64,000 bases of DNA from Pantoea sp. Lij88 (GTDB lineage: Bacteria; Pseudomonadota; Gammaproteobacteria; Enterobacterales; Enterobacteriaceae), in assembly GCF_030062155.1 (NCBI RefSeq), contig NZ_CP118269.1, forward strand, positions 682,001 through 746,000, given 5' to 3'. Numbering within the stretch: the first letter of the stretch is position 1; every line of letters begins with the position of its first letter. Positions 44,991 through 54,898 of this stretch are shown here, in pieces. A program made the translations under genes and the position numbers. The notes below the pieces were generated by a model, which saw only the letters and a program-made list of their open reading frames with translations, was not told the origin of the DNA and made no database searches.

Positions 44991-47144
44991 ATGACTCCAC
45001 TGAAAATTGCTGCCAGCGCCGCTGTCGCGCCAAGTCTTACCCTGAACACCGCGCGCGACGTCGTGACGCTGGATAACACCGACTTTACTGATGTGGCGGC
45101 GGTCGTCGTCTCGCTGGCGGATACCCGCAGCGGTGTGCTGGCGCTGCTGCGTCATACCGGATTTAATCTGCCGGTGTTTGTCGCGAATGCGTTCGAAGAA
45201 GAGGTGATGCATCTGCCCGGCGTCAGCGGTGAACTGAACGGCGAGCCGCAGGAGTGGGTTGCGCTGGAGGCGGCTGCGCAGGCGTATGAAGCTGAACTGC
45301 TGCCACCTTTCTTCGAGACGCTGACCCGCTACGTCGATATGCAGAACAGCACTTTTGCCTGTCCCGGACATCAGGGCGGGGCGTTCTTTAAAAAGCATCC
45401 GGCGGGCAAACAGTTTTATGACTTCTATGGCGAGAATGTTTTCCGCTCTGATATGTGCAACGCCGACGTCAAACTGGGCGATCTGCTGATCCACGAAGGT
45501 TCAGCCAAAGATGCGCAGAAGTATGCGGCAAAGGTATTTAACGCCGACAAAACCTACTTTGTGCTTAACGGCACCTCAAGCGCCAATAAAGTGGTGACCA
45601 ATGCGTTGCTGACCCGTGGCGATCTGGTGCTGTTTGACCGCAACAATCATAAGTCGAACCATCATGGTGCGCTGATTCAGGCGGGCGCAACGCCGGTTTA
45701 TCTTGAAGCGGCACGTAACCCCTTCGGCTTTATTGGCGGTATTGACGCGCACTGCTTTGATGAGGCTTATCTGCGCGAGCAGATCGCGGCAGTGGATCCG
45801 CAGCGCGCGGAAGCGGCACGGCCTTTCCGTCTGGCGATCATCCAGCTGGGCACCTACGACGGCACGGTTTATAACGCGCGTCAGGTGGTGGATCGCATCG
45901 GCCATCTGTGTGATTACATCCTGTTTGATTCCGCCTGGCTCGGCTATGAGCAGTTTATTCCATTGATGGAAGGCTGTTCGCCGCTGACCCTGGATCTGAA
46001 CGAGAACGATCCCGGTATTTTTGTCACGCAGTCCGTGCATAAGCAGCTGGCCGGTTTTTCGCAGACCTCGCAGATCCATAAAAAAGATAACCACATTCGC
46101 GGACAGCGGCGCTTCTGCCCGCATAAGCGACTGAATAACGCCTTTATGCTGCACGCCTCCACCAGTCCGTTTTATCCGCTGTTTGCCGCGCTGGATATCA
46201 ACGCCAGAATGCATCAGGGCGAAGCGGGGCGTCGCATGTGGGATGAGTGCGTCACGCTGGGTATTGAGGCGCGTAAAGCGATCCTGGATCGCTGTGAAAT
46301 GATCCTGCCGTTTGTGCCGGAGACGGTGGATGGTCAGCGCTGGCAGGATGCGCCCACAGAGACGATCGCCCGCGATCTGCGCTATTTCAGCTTTGAACCG
46401 CAGGCGAAATGGCACGGTTTCGCGGGTTACGCGCGCGACCAGTATCGGGTCGATCCCTGCAAACTGCTGCTGACCACGCCGGGCATTGATGCGGCCAGCG
46501 GGGAATACAGTGATTTCGGGATCCCGGCGACCATTCTGGCTAACTACCTGCGCGAAAACGGCATCGTGCCGGAGAAGTGCGATCTCAACTCGATCCTGTT
46601 CCTGCTGACGCCGGCTGAAAGTCCGGAGAAGATGGCGAATCTGGTGGCGATGCTGGCGCAGTTTGAGCAGCACGTTAAAGAGGATGCGCCGCTGGCCGAA
46701 GTGCTGCCGACGATTTACCGCAAAAACGCGCAACGCTATGCCGGGTATACCCTGCGTCGCCTCTGTCAGGAGATGCACGACCTTTACGTCAGTCACAATG
46801 TCAAAGATCTGCAGCGCCTGATGTTCCGCGCCGCGGAGTTCCCGCCGGTCAGCGTCAATCCGCAGGATGCGCATCAGGCTTATATTCGCGGCGAAGTGGA
46901 GCTGGTGCCTATCGCCGAGGCCGCAGGCCGTGTTGCTGCGGAAGGCGCGCTGCCTTATCCACCCGGCGTGCTGTGCGTCGTGCCCGGAGAAGTCTGGGGC
47001 GGCGCGGTGCAGCGTTATTTCCTGGCGCTGGAGGAGGGACTTAATCTGCTGCCGGGCTTCTCGCCGGAGCTGCAGGGCGTTTACACCGAAGAGGATGAAC
47101 AGGGACAGAAGTATCTGGTGGCTAATATGATGGTGGGGCGCTGA
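44991..47144 (+). CDS. speC: Biosynthetic ornithine decarboxylase
   Basis: SpeC decarboxylates ornithine to putrescine with PLP. The 717-residue fold-type I decarboxylase has a wing domain (1-110), PLP domain with CPGHQGGAFFKKHPAG, LNGTSSANKVV and the Schiff-base lysine in TQSVHKQLAGFSQTSQ (Lys351), and a C-terminal domain with YPPGVLCVVPGEVWGGAVQRYF. It follows E. coli SpeC (TDFTDVAAVVVSLADTRSGVLALL) more closely than inducible SpeF. I used the ATG at 44991, which has AGGGA upstream. In E. coli the next gene toward mltC is nupG; here a large repeat occupies that place. Confidence 0.95.
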   Translation: MTPLKIAASAAVAPSLTLNTARDVVTLDNTDFTDVAAVVVSLADTRSGVLALLRHTGFNLPVFVANAFEEEVMHLPGVSGELNGEPQEWVALEAAAQAYEAELLPPFFETLTRYVDMQNSTFACPGHQGGAFFKKHPAGKQFYDFYGENVFRSDMCNADVKLGDLLIHEGSAKDAQKYAAKVFNADKTYFVLNGTSSANKVVTNALLTRGDLVLFDRNNHKSNHHGALIQAGATPVYLEAARNPFGFIGGIDAHCFDEAYLREQIAAVDPQRAEAARPFRLAIIQLGTYDGTVYNARQVVDRIGHLCDYILFDSAWLGYEQFIPLMEGCSPLTLDLNENDPGIFVTQSVHKQLAGFSQTSQIHKKDNHIRGQRRFCPHKRLNNAFMLHASTSPFYPLFAALDINARMHQGEAGRRMWDECVTLGIEARKAILDRCEMILPFVPETVDGQRWQDAPTETIARDLRYFSFEPQAKWHGFAGYARDQYRVDPCKLLLTTPGIDAASGEYSDFGIPATILANYLRENGIVPEKCDLNSILFLLTPAESPEKMANLVAMLAQFEQHVKEDAPLAEVLPTIYRKNAQRYAGYTLRRLCQEMHDLYVSHNVKDLQRLMFRAAEFPPVSVNPQDAHQAYIRGEVELVPIAEAAGRVAAEGALPYPPGVLCVVPGEVWGGAVQRYFLALEEGLNLLPGFSPELQGVYTEEDEQGQKYLVANMMVGR

Positions 47145-47170
47145 TCTGAGGGTGTTTTCGCCTGGCGGCA

Positions 47171-47465
47171 GGGTTCGCTTAGCAGCGGGCTGGCTATGAG
47201 ATGGTTACGCCCGCCAGGCTATGGGCAGTTTCAGGTCGCCCGTGCAGGCGGACGCGTCAAGGGGCGGACGCCCGCCCCTTAACAATCCCGGCGTCCGGCC
47301 TGCTTCACCGCCGCTTCGCGGTTCCTTCGCCTCTTCCGGATTTCTCACGGACCGCCGGGACGCCCCATCCATGGCGCGAACCCGCCTCTTCGCGACATCC
47401 CTGTCGCTCGTCCTGAAATCCCTCATCCGCTCAGCGGTTCTGACGGCCTCCCCAACACCCTCGCG
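47171..47465 (+). repeat. GC-rich intergenic repeat, copy A
   Basis: A 295-base GC-rich block contains the near-palindrome AAGGGGCGG...CCGCCCCTT (47259-47280) and the text CTTAACAATCCCGGCGTCCGG. The same text occurs in inverse orientation at 47568-47840. The outer edge includes one unit-like piece (GGTTCGCTTAGCAGCGGGCTG) of the tandem array found beside copy B. Open frames in it are by-products of base composition and have no ribosome sites. Confidence 0.65.
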
Positions 47466-47567
47466 GTTATCTCTTATTTTTGTGTTGGGTGATTTATCGC
47501 TGTGAGTATCAGGAATTAGCTTTCTGAACCAGCAGGCAGCTCTTTATGACAGAAAACTTAAAGATTT

Positions 47568-47840
47568 TGCAGGCGGGGGGTTTGGGAGAGGCGTCCGAAG
47601 CGCTGAGGAACAACCGGAGGCAAGGATGAGCCGACAGGACGTCGGCGAAAGGACGGAACGAGCCAGGGATGGCGAGTCCGGACGGTCCGCGGGCCGCAGG
47701 GCGTGACGAAGGGACCCCGCAGAGCGGGGCGCGCAGGCAGCCGGACGCCGGGATTGTTAAGGGGCGGGCGTCCGCCCCTTAATACGTCCGCCTGCTCGGG
47801 CGAACTGAAACTCCCCAACGGCTGGCGGGCGGAACCCGCT
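47568..47840 (-). repeat. GC-rich intergenic repeat, copy B, inverted
   Basis: Read on the minus strand this block follows copy A: GCCCGCCAGCC, GGGAGTTTCAG, GCCCG(A/T)GCAGGCGG, then the palindrome AAGGGGCGG/CCGCCCCTT (47759-47780) and AACAATCCCGGCGTCCGG. The inner halves have drifted. Copies A and B are separated by about 100 AT-rich bases, so together they form a large imperfect inverted repeat between speC and mltC. Confidence 0.65.
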
Positions 47841-48060
47841 CAGCGTCAGCCCGCTGCAAAGCGAACGAAACCTTCTCATAGCCCGTTCGCGCAGCGAACA
47901 CTCCCCCAGCGTCAGCCCGCTGCAAAGCGAACGAAACCTTCTCATAGCCCGTTCGCGCAGCGAACACTCCCCAGCGTCAGCCCGCTGCAAAGCGAACGAA
48001 AACTTCTCATAGCCCAATTCGCGCAGCGAACAAACCCCAGCCCCGTTCGCGCAGCGCCCA
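47841..48060. repeat. Tandem array, three 66-bp units plus a remnant
   Basis: Units beginning CAGCGTCAGCCCGCTGCAAA start at 47841, 47907 and 47972 (periods 66 and 65), and a fourth, shortened one begins at 48038. Each full unit contains the inverse words GCGAAC and GTTCGC about 25 bases apart, so each RNA unit can fold. Units are almost identical. The array ends exactly at the stop of mltC. Confidence 0.8.
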
Positions 48061-49140
48061 TTAAAACCCGCGATAACTCTTCTGCGCCGTACTCACCTTA
48101 TACAGATAACGACGCGACTCCGCCGACGGATGCTGGTTCGCAAGGGTCGAATAAACCTTGCTGGGTGACATGCCGTTGATCATTGAGAACGCGCGATCTT
48201 TATCGCTGGAGAAGACGCGCAACACGCTGCCTGCACCACCGTTATAGGCGGTGATTACCGCATAGCGGCGTGATACCGGATCCTGAATGCCGCCCAGATA
48301 GCTGCGCTGCAACAGCGACAGATACGCCGTACCGGCATCGATATTGTTCTCCGGATCCAGCAGATAGCTGCGGCTCGGCTTGCCCCATTTACCCTTCATG
48401 CGGAACACGTCAACACCGGCGGTATGCTGCACCACCTGCATCAGACCCAGCGCATCAGAATGGCTCACGGCGTAGGGGTTGAAGCTCGACTCGGTCTGCA
48501 TAATCGCCAGAATCAGCGAGGCATCGACACCATACTGCTCGGCGGCTTTACGCACCATCGGCAGGTATTTGTGCGCACGCTTATCCAGGTGGTTCGGCAC
48601 CATCGGAATCGAAATGCTGTAAATCACATGCAGACCCGAGGTGCGGCGCATCAATTTATTCTGAATCAGATAGTCAGCAAAGGCTTCTGCACGGCCCTGC
48701 CAGCGGATTGGCTGACCGGTGTTATCCAGCACCTGCCCATACAGCAGCGGCTCTTTACTGATTTCAATATCGTTGGCGTCAGAATAGAGATCGACATTAC
48801 CCGGATCTTCGCCAATCAACAGCGTGGTCACGATCGCCTGACGCAGACTGGCCATGGGATCGGTGCCAGAAATCGTCTCGATGGTCAGCTTACCGCTTTC
48901 AAAGTTGATGTGGCTGCGGGTGTAATAGTTGTCGCTATATTTGACGTAATCTTTCGGCCCGGCGATCAGGACCTCGTTGATACCCCAGATATTCTCAATA
49001 TTGTGAGCAAACTGGCCCATCAGAATATCAAAGCCATTGGTGTCTTTAACCCACTCCTCGTGGGACTGCTGATTCTTTGATCCGGAGCAGGAAACCAAAA
49101 GTGGTGCTATCACCAGCAGGGCGATTAATTTTTTATTCAT
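48061..49140 (-). CDS. mltC: Membrane-bound lytic murein transglycosylase C
   Basis: MltC is an outer-membrane lipoprotein that cleaves peptidoglycan to 1,6-anhydro products. The 359-residue protein has a lipobox (LLVSC, Cys18), the MltC N-terminal domain (about 20-185) and a goose-lysozyme-type SLT domain (about 190-355), with the catalytic Glu in [14 protein letters not shown], then GLMQV and ITAYNGG. Length equals the E. coli protein. It is last in the mutY-yggX-mltC cluster. Confidence 0.96.
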   Translation of the reverse strand: MNKKLIALLVIAPLLVSCSGSKNQQSHEEWVKDTNGFDILMGQFAHNIENIWGINEVLIAGPKDYVKYSDNYYTRSHINFESGKLTIETISGTDPMASLRQAIVTTLLIGEDPGNVDLYSDANDIEISKEPLLYGQVLDNTGQPIRWQGRAEAFADYLIQNKLMRRTSGLHVIYSISIPMVPNHLDKRAHKYLPMVRKAAEQYGVDASLILAIMQTESSFNPYAVSHSDALGLMQVVQHTAGVDVFRMKGKWGKPSRSYLLDPENNIDAGTAYLSLLQRSYLGGIQDPVSRRYAVITAYNGGAGSVLRVFSSDKDRAFSMINGMSPSKVYSTLANQHPSAESRRYLYKVSTAQKSYRGF

Positions 49141-49194
49141 TGGGAGTGCAAGCCTGACCTGGATAACCGGCCTCAGCGATGAGGCCCGGAATGT

Positions 49195-49467
49195 TTACGC
49201 TTCTGGCGGTGTATAGCCTTCGATATGAACGTCTTTGCCTTCGAACAGGAAATTGATCATCTCCTTCTCCAGCACTTTACGATCTTCGGGATTCATCATG
49301 TTGAGCTTCTTCTCGTTGATCAACATGGTCTGTTTCGCCATCCACTTCTGCCAGGCTTCTTTAGAAATGTCGTTGTAGATGCGCTTACCCAGATCGCCCG
49401 GATAGAGCTGAAAGTCCTGCCCTTCGGCGTCGCGCTGTAAAAAAGTACAAAAAATGGTGCGGCTCAT
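49195..49467 (-). CDS. yggX: Fe(II) trafficking and oxidative-damage protein YggX
   Basis: The 90-residue protein matches YggX, which limits iron-driven damage to Fe-S clusters. The conserved start [20 protein letters not shown] with its single Cys, the [17 protein letters not shown] helix and the final [18 protein letters not shown] are present. Its ATG overlaps the mutY stop by one base (TAATG), so the two are translated together, fitting a link between DNA oxidation repair and iron control. Confidence 0.96.
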   Translation of the reverse strand: MSRTIFCTFLQRDAEGQDFQLYPGDLGKRIYNDISKEAWQKWMAKQTMLINEKKLNMMNPEDRKVLEKEMINFLFEGKDVHIEGYTPPEA

Positions 49468-50549
49468 TATTCTTCCTCATTAATCTCACAACTGCTTAAA
49501 GCCAGTTGTCGGGGATGGCGCAGCTCGTGTAACAGGCGCTCAACGGGTGCGGCTAATCCCACAGATGGTGGCAGCGCTAAGTTATACCAGAGACCGCCTG
49601 CTTCATCCATCGCCGCCCCGGCAGAAGGCCATGCCAGCCACATAGGTACGATATCGAGATGGAAATGGCTGAAAGTGTGACGAAACGCGGTGAGCTGCTG
49701 CGGTTTCGCATGAATACCGCGCGCCGCCAGCCAGTCGGTCAGCGCCGCTTCGGTGGTGAACTGCGGGAAGCAGAACAGACCGCCCCACAGGCCCACAGGC
49801 GGCCGCTGCTCCAGCCAGACATCATCGCCATCCTGCATCATCAGGAACCAGCCGCTGCGCTCTGGCAGCACCTGCTTAGGCTTCTTGCCGGGATAACTCG
49901 CCCAGCTGCTGGTGGCATAGGCCTCACATCCGCTGTTCAGCGGACAGATTTCGCACTTCGGCTTCGATCGGGTACAGACGATAGCACCCAGATCCATCAT
50001 CGCCTGATTAAACTGGCTGACGCCCTCGGCAGGCGTGACCTCCTCGCTGATCTGCCAGAGCCGCTTTTCGACCTCTTTTTTACCCGGCCAGCCGCTGACG
50101 GCATAGCAGCGGGCCAGCACGCGCTTGACGTTGCCATCCAGAATCGGGAAATGCTGACCCAGCGACAGTGAGAGGACCGCGCCAGCCGTAGAGCGGCCGA
50201 CGCCGGGCAGGGCAGAGACATCATCGAAATTACGCGGGAACTCGCCCTGATGCACATCGACAATCTGCTTTGCGGCTTTATGCAGGTTACGCGCACGGGC
50301 GTAGTAGCCAAGGCCGGTCCAGAGATGCAACACTTCATCCAGCGGAGCCGCAGCCAGATCGGTGACCGTGGGGAAGCGCGCCATAAAGCGTTCAAAATAG
50401 GGAATAACCGTGGCAACCTGGGTTTGCTGTAGCATTACTTCGGAGAGCCACACCTTATAAGGTGTTTTCTCCAGCTGCCACGGCAGGGTTTTGCGACCAA
50501 AGCGCTGATACCAGTCCAGCACCTGTTGCGCGAACTGCGGCGCTTGCAT
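49467..50549 (-). CDS. mutY: Adenine DNA glycosylase
   Basis: MutY removes adenine paired with 8-oxoguanine. The protein (360 residues) has the HhH-GPD glycosylase domain with [18 protein letters not shown] (catalytic Glu), [16 protein letters not shown] (HhH) and the catalytic Asp in [14 protein letters not shown], the 4Fe-4S loop C-x6-C-x2-C-x5-C ([17 protein letters not shown]) and a C-terminal NUDIX-like domain. Two adjacent ATG codons are possible starts (50552 or 50549); the second gives MQAPQF, as in E. coli (MQASQF). It is divergent from trmB. Confidence 0.95.
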   Translation of the reverse strand: MQAPQFAQQVLDWYQRFGRKTLPWQLEKTPYKVWLSEVMLQQTQVATVIPYFERFMARFPTVTDLAAAPLDEVLHLWTGLGYYARARNLHKAAKQIVDVHQGEFPRNFDDVSALPGVGRSTAGAVLSLSLGQHFPILDGNVKRVLARCYAVSGWPGKKEVEKRLWQISEEVTPAEGVSQFNQAMMDLGAIVCTRSKPKCEICPLNSGCEAYATSSWASYPGKKPKQVLPERSGWFLMMQDGDDVWLEQRPPVGLWGGLFCFPQFTTEAALTDWLAARGIHAKPQQLTAFRHTFSHFHLDIVPMWLAWPSAGAAMDEAGGLWYNLALPPSVGLAAPVERLLHELRHPRQLALSSCEINEEE

Positions 50550-50706
50550 CATAAGAAGGAAATTTTCCGTGTTTACTCTACACTCAGGCAGGAATTCCAG
50601 CACATGCGCACCTGGGTGTAAACCGGAAGATTGCAAAGGCTTGCTTCTGCTTATGAACTTTGCATAATGCCCGTTTCCCGGAACAGGCTAACCAGCAGGC
50701 TTTTAC

Positions 50707-51426
50707 ATGATTAATGACGTCATCACCCCAGAATTTGATGAGAACGGGCGGCCATTGCGCCGGATCCGCAGCTTTGTGCGCCGCCAGGGTCGCTTAACGA
50801 AAGGCCAGCAGCAGGCGCTGGATACCCTGTGGCCGGTCATGGGGGTGGAATATCAGCCGGAGCCTGTCGATCTGCCCGAGCTGTTTGGCCGCGAAGCCCC
50901 GGTGACGCTGGAGATTGGCTTTGGTATGGGCGCGTCCCTGGTGACCATGGCGCAGAACACGCCGCATCAGAACTTCCTGGGTATTGAAGTGCACGCGCCT
51001 GGCGTGGGTGCCTGTCTCGCCGCCGCTAAAGAAGCCGATCTGCAGAACCTGCGCGTGATGTGTCACGATGCGGTGGAAGTGCTGGAGAAGATGATTCCGG
51101 ACAACTCACTGCGCATGGTTCAGCTCTTCTTCCCCGATCCGTGGCACAAAGCGCGTCACAACAAACGCCGTATCGTTCAGGTTCCCTTCGCCGAGCTGGT
51201 GATGCGTAAACTGAAACTGGGCGGCGTTTTCCACATGGCGACCGACTGGGAAGCCTACGCGGAGCATATGCTTGAAGTGATGAACAGCATCGATGGCTAC
51301 CGCAATCAGTCAGAACAACAGAATTACGTGCCGCGTCCTGAGACGCGTCCACTGACCAAGTTTGAGCAGCGCGGGCAGCGTTTAGGCCATGGCGTATGGG
51401 ATTTAATGTTTGAGAGGGTGAAATAA
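50707..51426 (+). CDS. trmB: tRNA (guanine-N7)-methyltransferase
   Basis: TrmB makes m7G46 in tRNAs. The 239-residue Rossmann methyltransferase shows the SAM motif [11 protein letters not shown], the acidic strand [12 protein letters not shown], the catalytic-site [15 protein letters not shown] and the family end [17 protein letters not shown]. It overlaps the next gene by one base. Confidence 0.97.
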   Translation: MINDVITPEFDENGRPLRRIRSFVRRQGRLTKGQQQALDTLWPVMGVEYQPEPVDLPELFGREAPVTLEIGFGMGASLVTMAQNTPHQNFLGIEVHAPGVGACLAAAKEADLQNLRVMCHDAVEVLEKMIPDNSLRMVQLFFPDPWHKARHNKRRIVQVPFAELVMRKLKLGGVFHMATDWEAYAEHMLEVMNSIDGYRNQSEQQNYVPRPETRPLTKFEQRGQRLGHGVWDLMFERVK

Positions 51427-51752
51427 TGGCCACACAACGCAGCCGCCGTTTACGTAAAAAACTGCACATCGACGAGTTTCAGGAACTGGGCTTCTCCGTT
51501 GCCTGGCGCTTCCCGGAAGGCACCAGCGAAAGCGAAATTGATGAGACCCTGAACCAGTTCATCAATGAAGCGATCGATCCTAACGGTCTGGCCTTTGATG
51601 GCAGCGGTTACCTGGTGTGGGAAGGTCTGGTTTGCCTGCAGAAAACCGGCAAATGCACCGATGAGCATCGTGCGCTGGTCCGCAAATGGCTGGAAGACCG
51701 CAAGCTGCAGGACGTGCAGATGACTGAACTCTTTGACGTCTGGTGGGACTAA
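51426..51752 (+). CDS. yggL: YggL-family protein, DUF469
   Basis: The 108-residue protein matches E. coli YggL, a 50S-ribosome-associated protein of the DUF469 family. Typical segments are RSRRLRKKLHIDEFQELGF at the start and the terminal ELFDVWWD. Its ATG overlaps the trmB stop (TAATG), so expression is coupled to a tRNA-modification gene, fitting a translation role. The exact function is not established. Confidence 0.95.
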   Translation: MATQRSRRLRKKLHIDEFQELGFSVAWRFPEGTSESEIDETLNQFINEAIDPNGLAFDGSGYLVWEGLVCLQKTGKCTDEHRALVRKWLEDRKLQDVQMTELFDVWWD

Positions 51753-51817
51753 GTCGTCACACCGTGTCGGGCTGAGGCCCGATCAGAGGGTTTCAGACCC
51801 GATCTTAGGGAGTAGAT

Positions 51818-52534
51818 ATGATGCGTAAAGCGCTTCTTGCTGTGCTGCTGGTGGCAGCAACTCAGGCTCAGGCAGCCTATGAATGCAGCGTTAAGCCGCA
51901 GGACGATGTGGTCATCAGGCCACAGAGTGTGCAGGTGGTCGGTGCTAACGGCAATATGGAAATCTCGCCACAGGGCGACGTGCAGTTCAATGGACAGAAG
52001 GTCACGCTGGATAGGGCTGAACGCCAGAAAGCGATCGACTATCAGAACGCGCTGCGTCGCGATCTGCCGTGGATCGACAGCGGGGCGACGTCACGTCTGG
52101 AGAAAGGGCGCGCAGCACTGGACCGGGTCATCGTTGAGAAACTGGGCACCGACAGCAACGTGCGTAATCGCCTGACCACGCTGAATGGCCAGCTGAAACA
52201 GCAGATGAACCGCATCATTGAACACCGTGAAGATGGGCTGACGTTCCACCATCAGGCGATTGATCAGGTGCGCGCCGAAGGCGAAAGACTGGTTCAGTCA
52301 ACGCTGGGCGGCGTGATGCAGGATAGCCTGAATGAAATGGGCAGTAAGCAGGGCAGCGGTGGCAGTAATCCGCTGCAGGCGATTATGGGCAATCTGGGCG
52401 GTCTGCAACAGTCGATTCAGGATGAGTGGAGCAAGCAAGAGCAGGATTTCCAGAACTTCGGTCACGAGGTGTGTAATCGCGTTATTTCGCTGGAAGATCA
52501 GCGTAAACAGCTTACCGGCGCACTGAAAAAATAA
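51818..52534 (+). CDS. yggN: Periplasmic DUF2884 protein YggN
   Basis: The 238-residue protein has a signal peptide (MMRKALLAVLLVAATQAQA, cleavage after AQA) and a charged mature part matching E. coli YggN. A Gly/Ser-rich stretch (KQGSGGSNPLQ) splits it, and two cysteines (in YECSV and HEVCNRV) could form a disulfide. Its function is unknown. It ends the trmB-yggL-yggN run before a strong terminator. Confidence 0.92.
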   Translation: MMRKALLAVLLVAATQAQAAYECSVKPQDDVVIRPQSVQVVGANGNMEISPQGDVQFNGQKVTLDRAERQKAIDYQNALRRDLPWIDSGATSRLEKGRAALDRVIVEKLGTDSNVRNRLTTLNGQLKQQMNRIIEHREDGLTFHHQAIDQVRAEGERLVQSTLGGVMQDSLNEMGSKQGSGGSNPLQAIMGNLGGLQQSIQDEWSKQEQDFQNFGHEVCNRVISLEDQRKQLTGALKK

Positions 52535-52540
52535 CGTTGC

Positions 52541-52571
52541 GCCTCAGCCTGCCGGGCTGAGGCGTTTTTTT
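52541..52571 (+). terminator. Terminator of yggN
   Basis: GCCTCAGC and GCTGAGGC pair across 7 bases and are followed by GTTTTTTT, 6 bases after the yggN stop. Confidence 0.88.
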
Positions 52572-52584
52572 CACCCTTCCACGC

Positions 52585-53724
52585 TTACTCTTCCGCTAAG
52601 AACAGCTCCAGCAGCGAATTCAGGAATAACTTCCCTTTCTCCGTAATCTGCCACTGCTCAGCGGTTTCAGTCACGTAACCGGCGGCAATCGCGGCATCCA
52701 TCTGCGGACGGATCACCTCTTCTGACAAACCGGTGTAGCGGCTGAACTCGTCGCGCGGCGCGGCTTCCAGCAGGCGAAAGCGGTTCATGAAATATTCAAA
52801 CGGCTTGTCGCTATCGGCAACCTCATACTGCTTTTCGCGGTAGTTACCCTGCATGAATCCACGCGGATGACGGGTTTTCACCGTGCGAACAATGCGGCCA
52901 TCCGGCTGGGTCAGCTTGCCGTGCGCACCACAACCAATCCCCAGATAGTCGCCAAAGCGCCAGTAGTTGAGGTTATGTTCACAGCGATATCCCGGCTTCG
53001 CATAGGCCGAGGTCTCATACTGCTGATAACCGGCCGCCTGCAGCAGCTGATCGCCCTGTTCGAAAATATCCCACAGCGCATCATCATCCGGCAGCACCGG
53101 CGGGCGGGAGCCAAACAACGTATTGGGTTCGATGGTGAGCTGATACCAGGAGAGGTGCGGCGGATTGAGCGCAATCGCCTGACGTAAATCGTCGAGCGCC
53201 TCTTCCAGCGACTGGTCCGGCAGGCCATGCATCAGGTCGAGGTTAAAGCTGCGCAGTGACAGCGACTCCGCCAGTTCCGCGGCGCGAACGGCCTCTTCCG
53301 GGCCATGAATACGGCCAAGACGCTGCAGCTTTTGCGGGCTGAAACTCTGAACGCCAATCGAAATACGGTTGATACCGGCGCGCTGATAAGCGCTGAACCG
53401 GTCCGCTTCCACGGTGCCAGGATTCGCTTCCATGGTCACTTCCGCATCCGGGGAGAGCGTCAGACGCTCCCGCACGCCATCCATCAGCATCTGCATCGCG
53501 CTGCTGCTCAGCAGGCTGGGCGTGCCGCCACCAATGAATATAGTGCGCACTTCCCGGTCACCGATCAGCGGTAAGTCGATTTCCAGATCGCGCAGCAGGT
53601 GTTGCACGTATTCAACGTGCGGCACCTCATCTTTCAGCGCGTGGGAGTTAAAATCACAGTAGGGACACTTCTGTACGCACCACGGAATGTGGATGTAGAG
53701 ACTTAACGGCGGCAGATTAGGCAT
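52585..53724 (-). CDS. hemW: Haem chaperone HemW (radical SAM)
   Basis: HemW is a radical-SAM protein that binds haem and delivers it to respiratory enzymes; it was formerly taken for an oxygen-independent coproporphyrinogen oxidase. The 379-residue protein has the cluster motif [10 protein letters not shown] (C-x3-C-x2-C) near residue 16, the [11 protein letters not shown] loop and a C-terminal HemN-type domain (about 310-379). It lacks the N-terminal Cys of true HemN. It overlaps the end of rdgB by 8 bases. Confidence 0.95.
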   Translation of the reverse strand: MPNLPPLSLYIHIPWCVQKCPYCDFNSHALKDEVPHVEYVQHLLRDLEIDLPLIGDREVRTIFIGGGTPSLLSSSAMQMLMDGVRERLTLSPDAEVTMEANPGTVEADRFSAYQRAGINRISIGVQSFSPQKLQRLGRIHGPEEAVRAAELAESLSLRSFNLDLMHGLPDQSLEEALDDLRQAIALNPPHLSWYQLTIEPNTLFGSRPPVLPDDDALWDIFEQGDQLLQAAGYQQYETSAYAKPGYRCEHNLNYWRFGDYLGIGCGAHGKLTQPDGRIVRTVKTRHPRGFMQGNYREKQYEVADSDKPFEYFMNRFRLLEAAPRDEFSRYTGLSEEVIRPQMDAAIAAGYVTETAEQWQITEKGKLFLNSLLELFLAEE

Positions 53725-54310
53725 TACGCATCGCTTCCAGCAACAGCGTCAATGCTTTACCCCGGTGAGAAACTGCACCTTTTTCCGCTTTGCTCATCCC
53801 GGCCGCGGTTTTACCCAGCGCCGGGACATAGAAAATCGGGTCGTAACCAAAGCCACCGGTGCCAGAGGCTGAACGAGTGATCTCACCCTGCCAGCTGCCG
53901 TGGAACACCAGCGGGGTCGGGTCTTCCGCATGACGCAGATAGACCAGCACGCAGTGGAACTGCGCCTGGCGCTGACCGTCAGGCACGTTTTCCAGCGCCT
54001 GCAGCAGCTTCTCCAGGTTCTGCTGATCGCTGGCCTCTTCACCGGCGTAGCGCGCCGAGTAGATGCCAGGCGCGCCGCCCAGCGCATCCACGGCCAGACC
54101 GGAGTCATCGGCAATGGCCGGTAATCCGGTAATCTGGGCCGCGTGACGCGCCTTGAGAATCGCGTTCTCAATAAAGGTCAGGCCGGTCTCTTCCGCCGAT
54201 TCAACCCCAAGGTCAGTCTGTGCGACGATATCCAGACCAAAGGCGGAGAGTAACTCCGCCAGCTCACGCACTTTGCCGGGATTGCCGGTTGCGAGGACAA
54301 CTTTTTGCAT
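53717..54310 (-). CDS. rdgB: dITP/XTP pyrophosphatase
   Basis: RdgB hydrolyses non-canonical purine nucleotides (dITP, XTP) and keeps them out of DNA. The 197-residue Ham1-family protein shows [15 protein letters not shown] at the start, [24 protein letters not shown] and [10 protein letters not shown] chose the ATG at 54310, giving exactly the E. coli length; an in-frame start 7 codons earlier lies in the gap after yggT. It is part of a run yggS-yggT-rdgB-hemW. Confidence 0.96.
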   Translation of the reverse strand: MQKVVLATGNPGKVRELAELLSAFGLDIVAQTDLGVESAEETGLTFIENAILKARHAAQITGLPAIADDSGLAVDALGGAPGIYSARYAGEEASDQQNLEKLLQALENVPDGQRQAQFHCVLVYLRHAEDPTPLVFHGSWQGEITRSASGTGGFGYDPIFYVPALGKTAAGMSKAEKGAVSHRGKALTLLLEAMRNA

Positions 54311-54331
54311 AACAGTTCCAGTTTGATTCAT

Positions 54332-54886
54332 TTACAGCAGATACCAGAGACCCGGGAACAGGTCCATGCCGAGAAAGTTCAGGGCATACAGCACCAGGAT
54401 GACGATCATCGCTGAGAAATCGATGCCGCCCATCGCAGGCAGAATACGGCGAATAGGCGCCATCATCGGCTCGGTCAACTGCACCAGCAGATAATCGACC
54501 GGACCACGGCCCTGGCTGATCCAGCTCATCAGAGAGCGAACGATGATGACCCAGAAGACCAGATAGCCGGCGGATTTCACCAGCGACAGCAGGCCGACCA
54601 GCAGATTCGTCGGATCGACCGAGAACACGCCCACCTGAATCAGCAGTAAAATCGGGTATTTCAGCGTGGTCAGCACAAAGGCCAGCAGCAGCGAGGCGGT
54701 ATCAATCGGCCCCAGAGCCGGCAGTATGCGGCGTAACGGTTTAACAATGGGCTGGGTAACCTTAACGACAAACTGTGCCACTGGATTGTAAAAATCGCAG
54801 CGTGACCACTGCATCCAGATGCGTAACAGCAGCACCATGACGTAGAGATCGATCAGCGTTTTTACTAAAAACGTCAGTGTTAACAT
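54332..54886 (-). CDS. yggT: YggT-family membrane protein
   Basis: The 184-residue protein holds two YGGT repeats, each with a membrane helix pair and the marker VTQPIVKPLRRILPALGPID or LTEPMMAPIRRILPAMGGID. YggT proteins are inner membrane proteins linked to osmotic and ion stress and, in other bacteria, to division genes; the function is open. It lies 12 bases after yggS. The yggU gene that follows it in E. coli is absent. Confidence 0.94.
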   Translation of the reverse strand: MLTLTFLVKTLIDLYVMVLLLRIWMQWSRCDFYNPVAQFVVKVTQPIVKPLRRILPALGPIDTASLLLAFVLTTLKYPILLLIQVGVFSVDPTNLLVGLLSLVKSAGYLVFWVIIVRSLMSWISQGRGPVDYLLVQLTEPMMAPIRRILPAMGGIDFSAMIVILVLYALNFLGMDLFPGLWYLL

Positions 54887-54898
54887 GAAGTTCCTCTA

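Noticed and set aside
45576..46874. Minus-strand frame of 432 codons under speC
   Set aside because: Antisense shadow of a highly conserved enzyme; no ribosome site or motif.
47841..48060. CRISPR array
   Set aside because: Units are contiguous and nearly identical over their full 66 bases, with no unique spacers and no cas genes.
47703..48179. 158-codon frame over copy B and the tandem array
   Set aside because: It simply translates the repeated DNA (a RKTKPSHSPFAQR-like pattern) and enters mltC antisense. It is a consequence of the 66-bp period being divisible by three.
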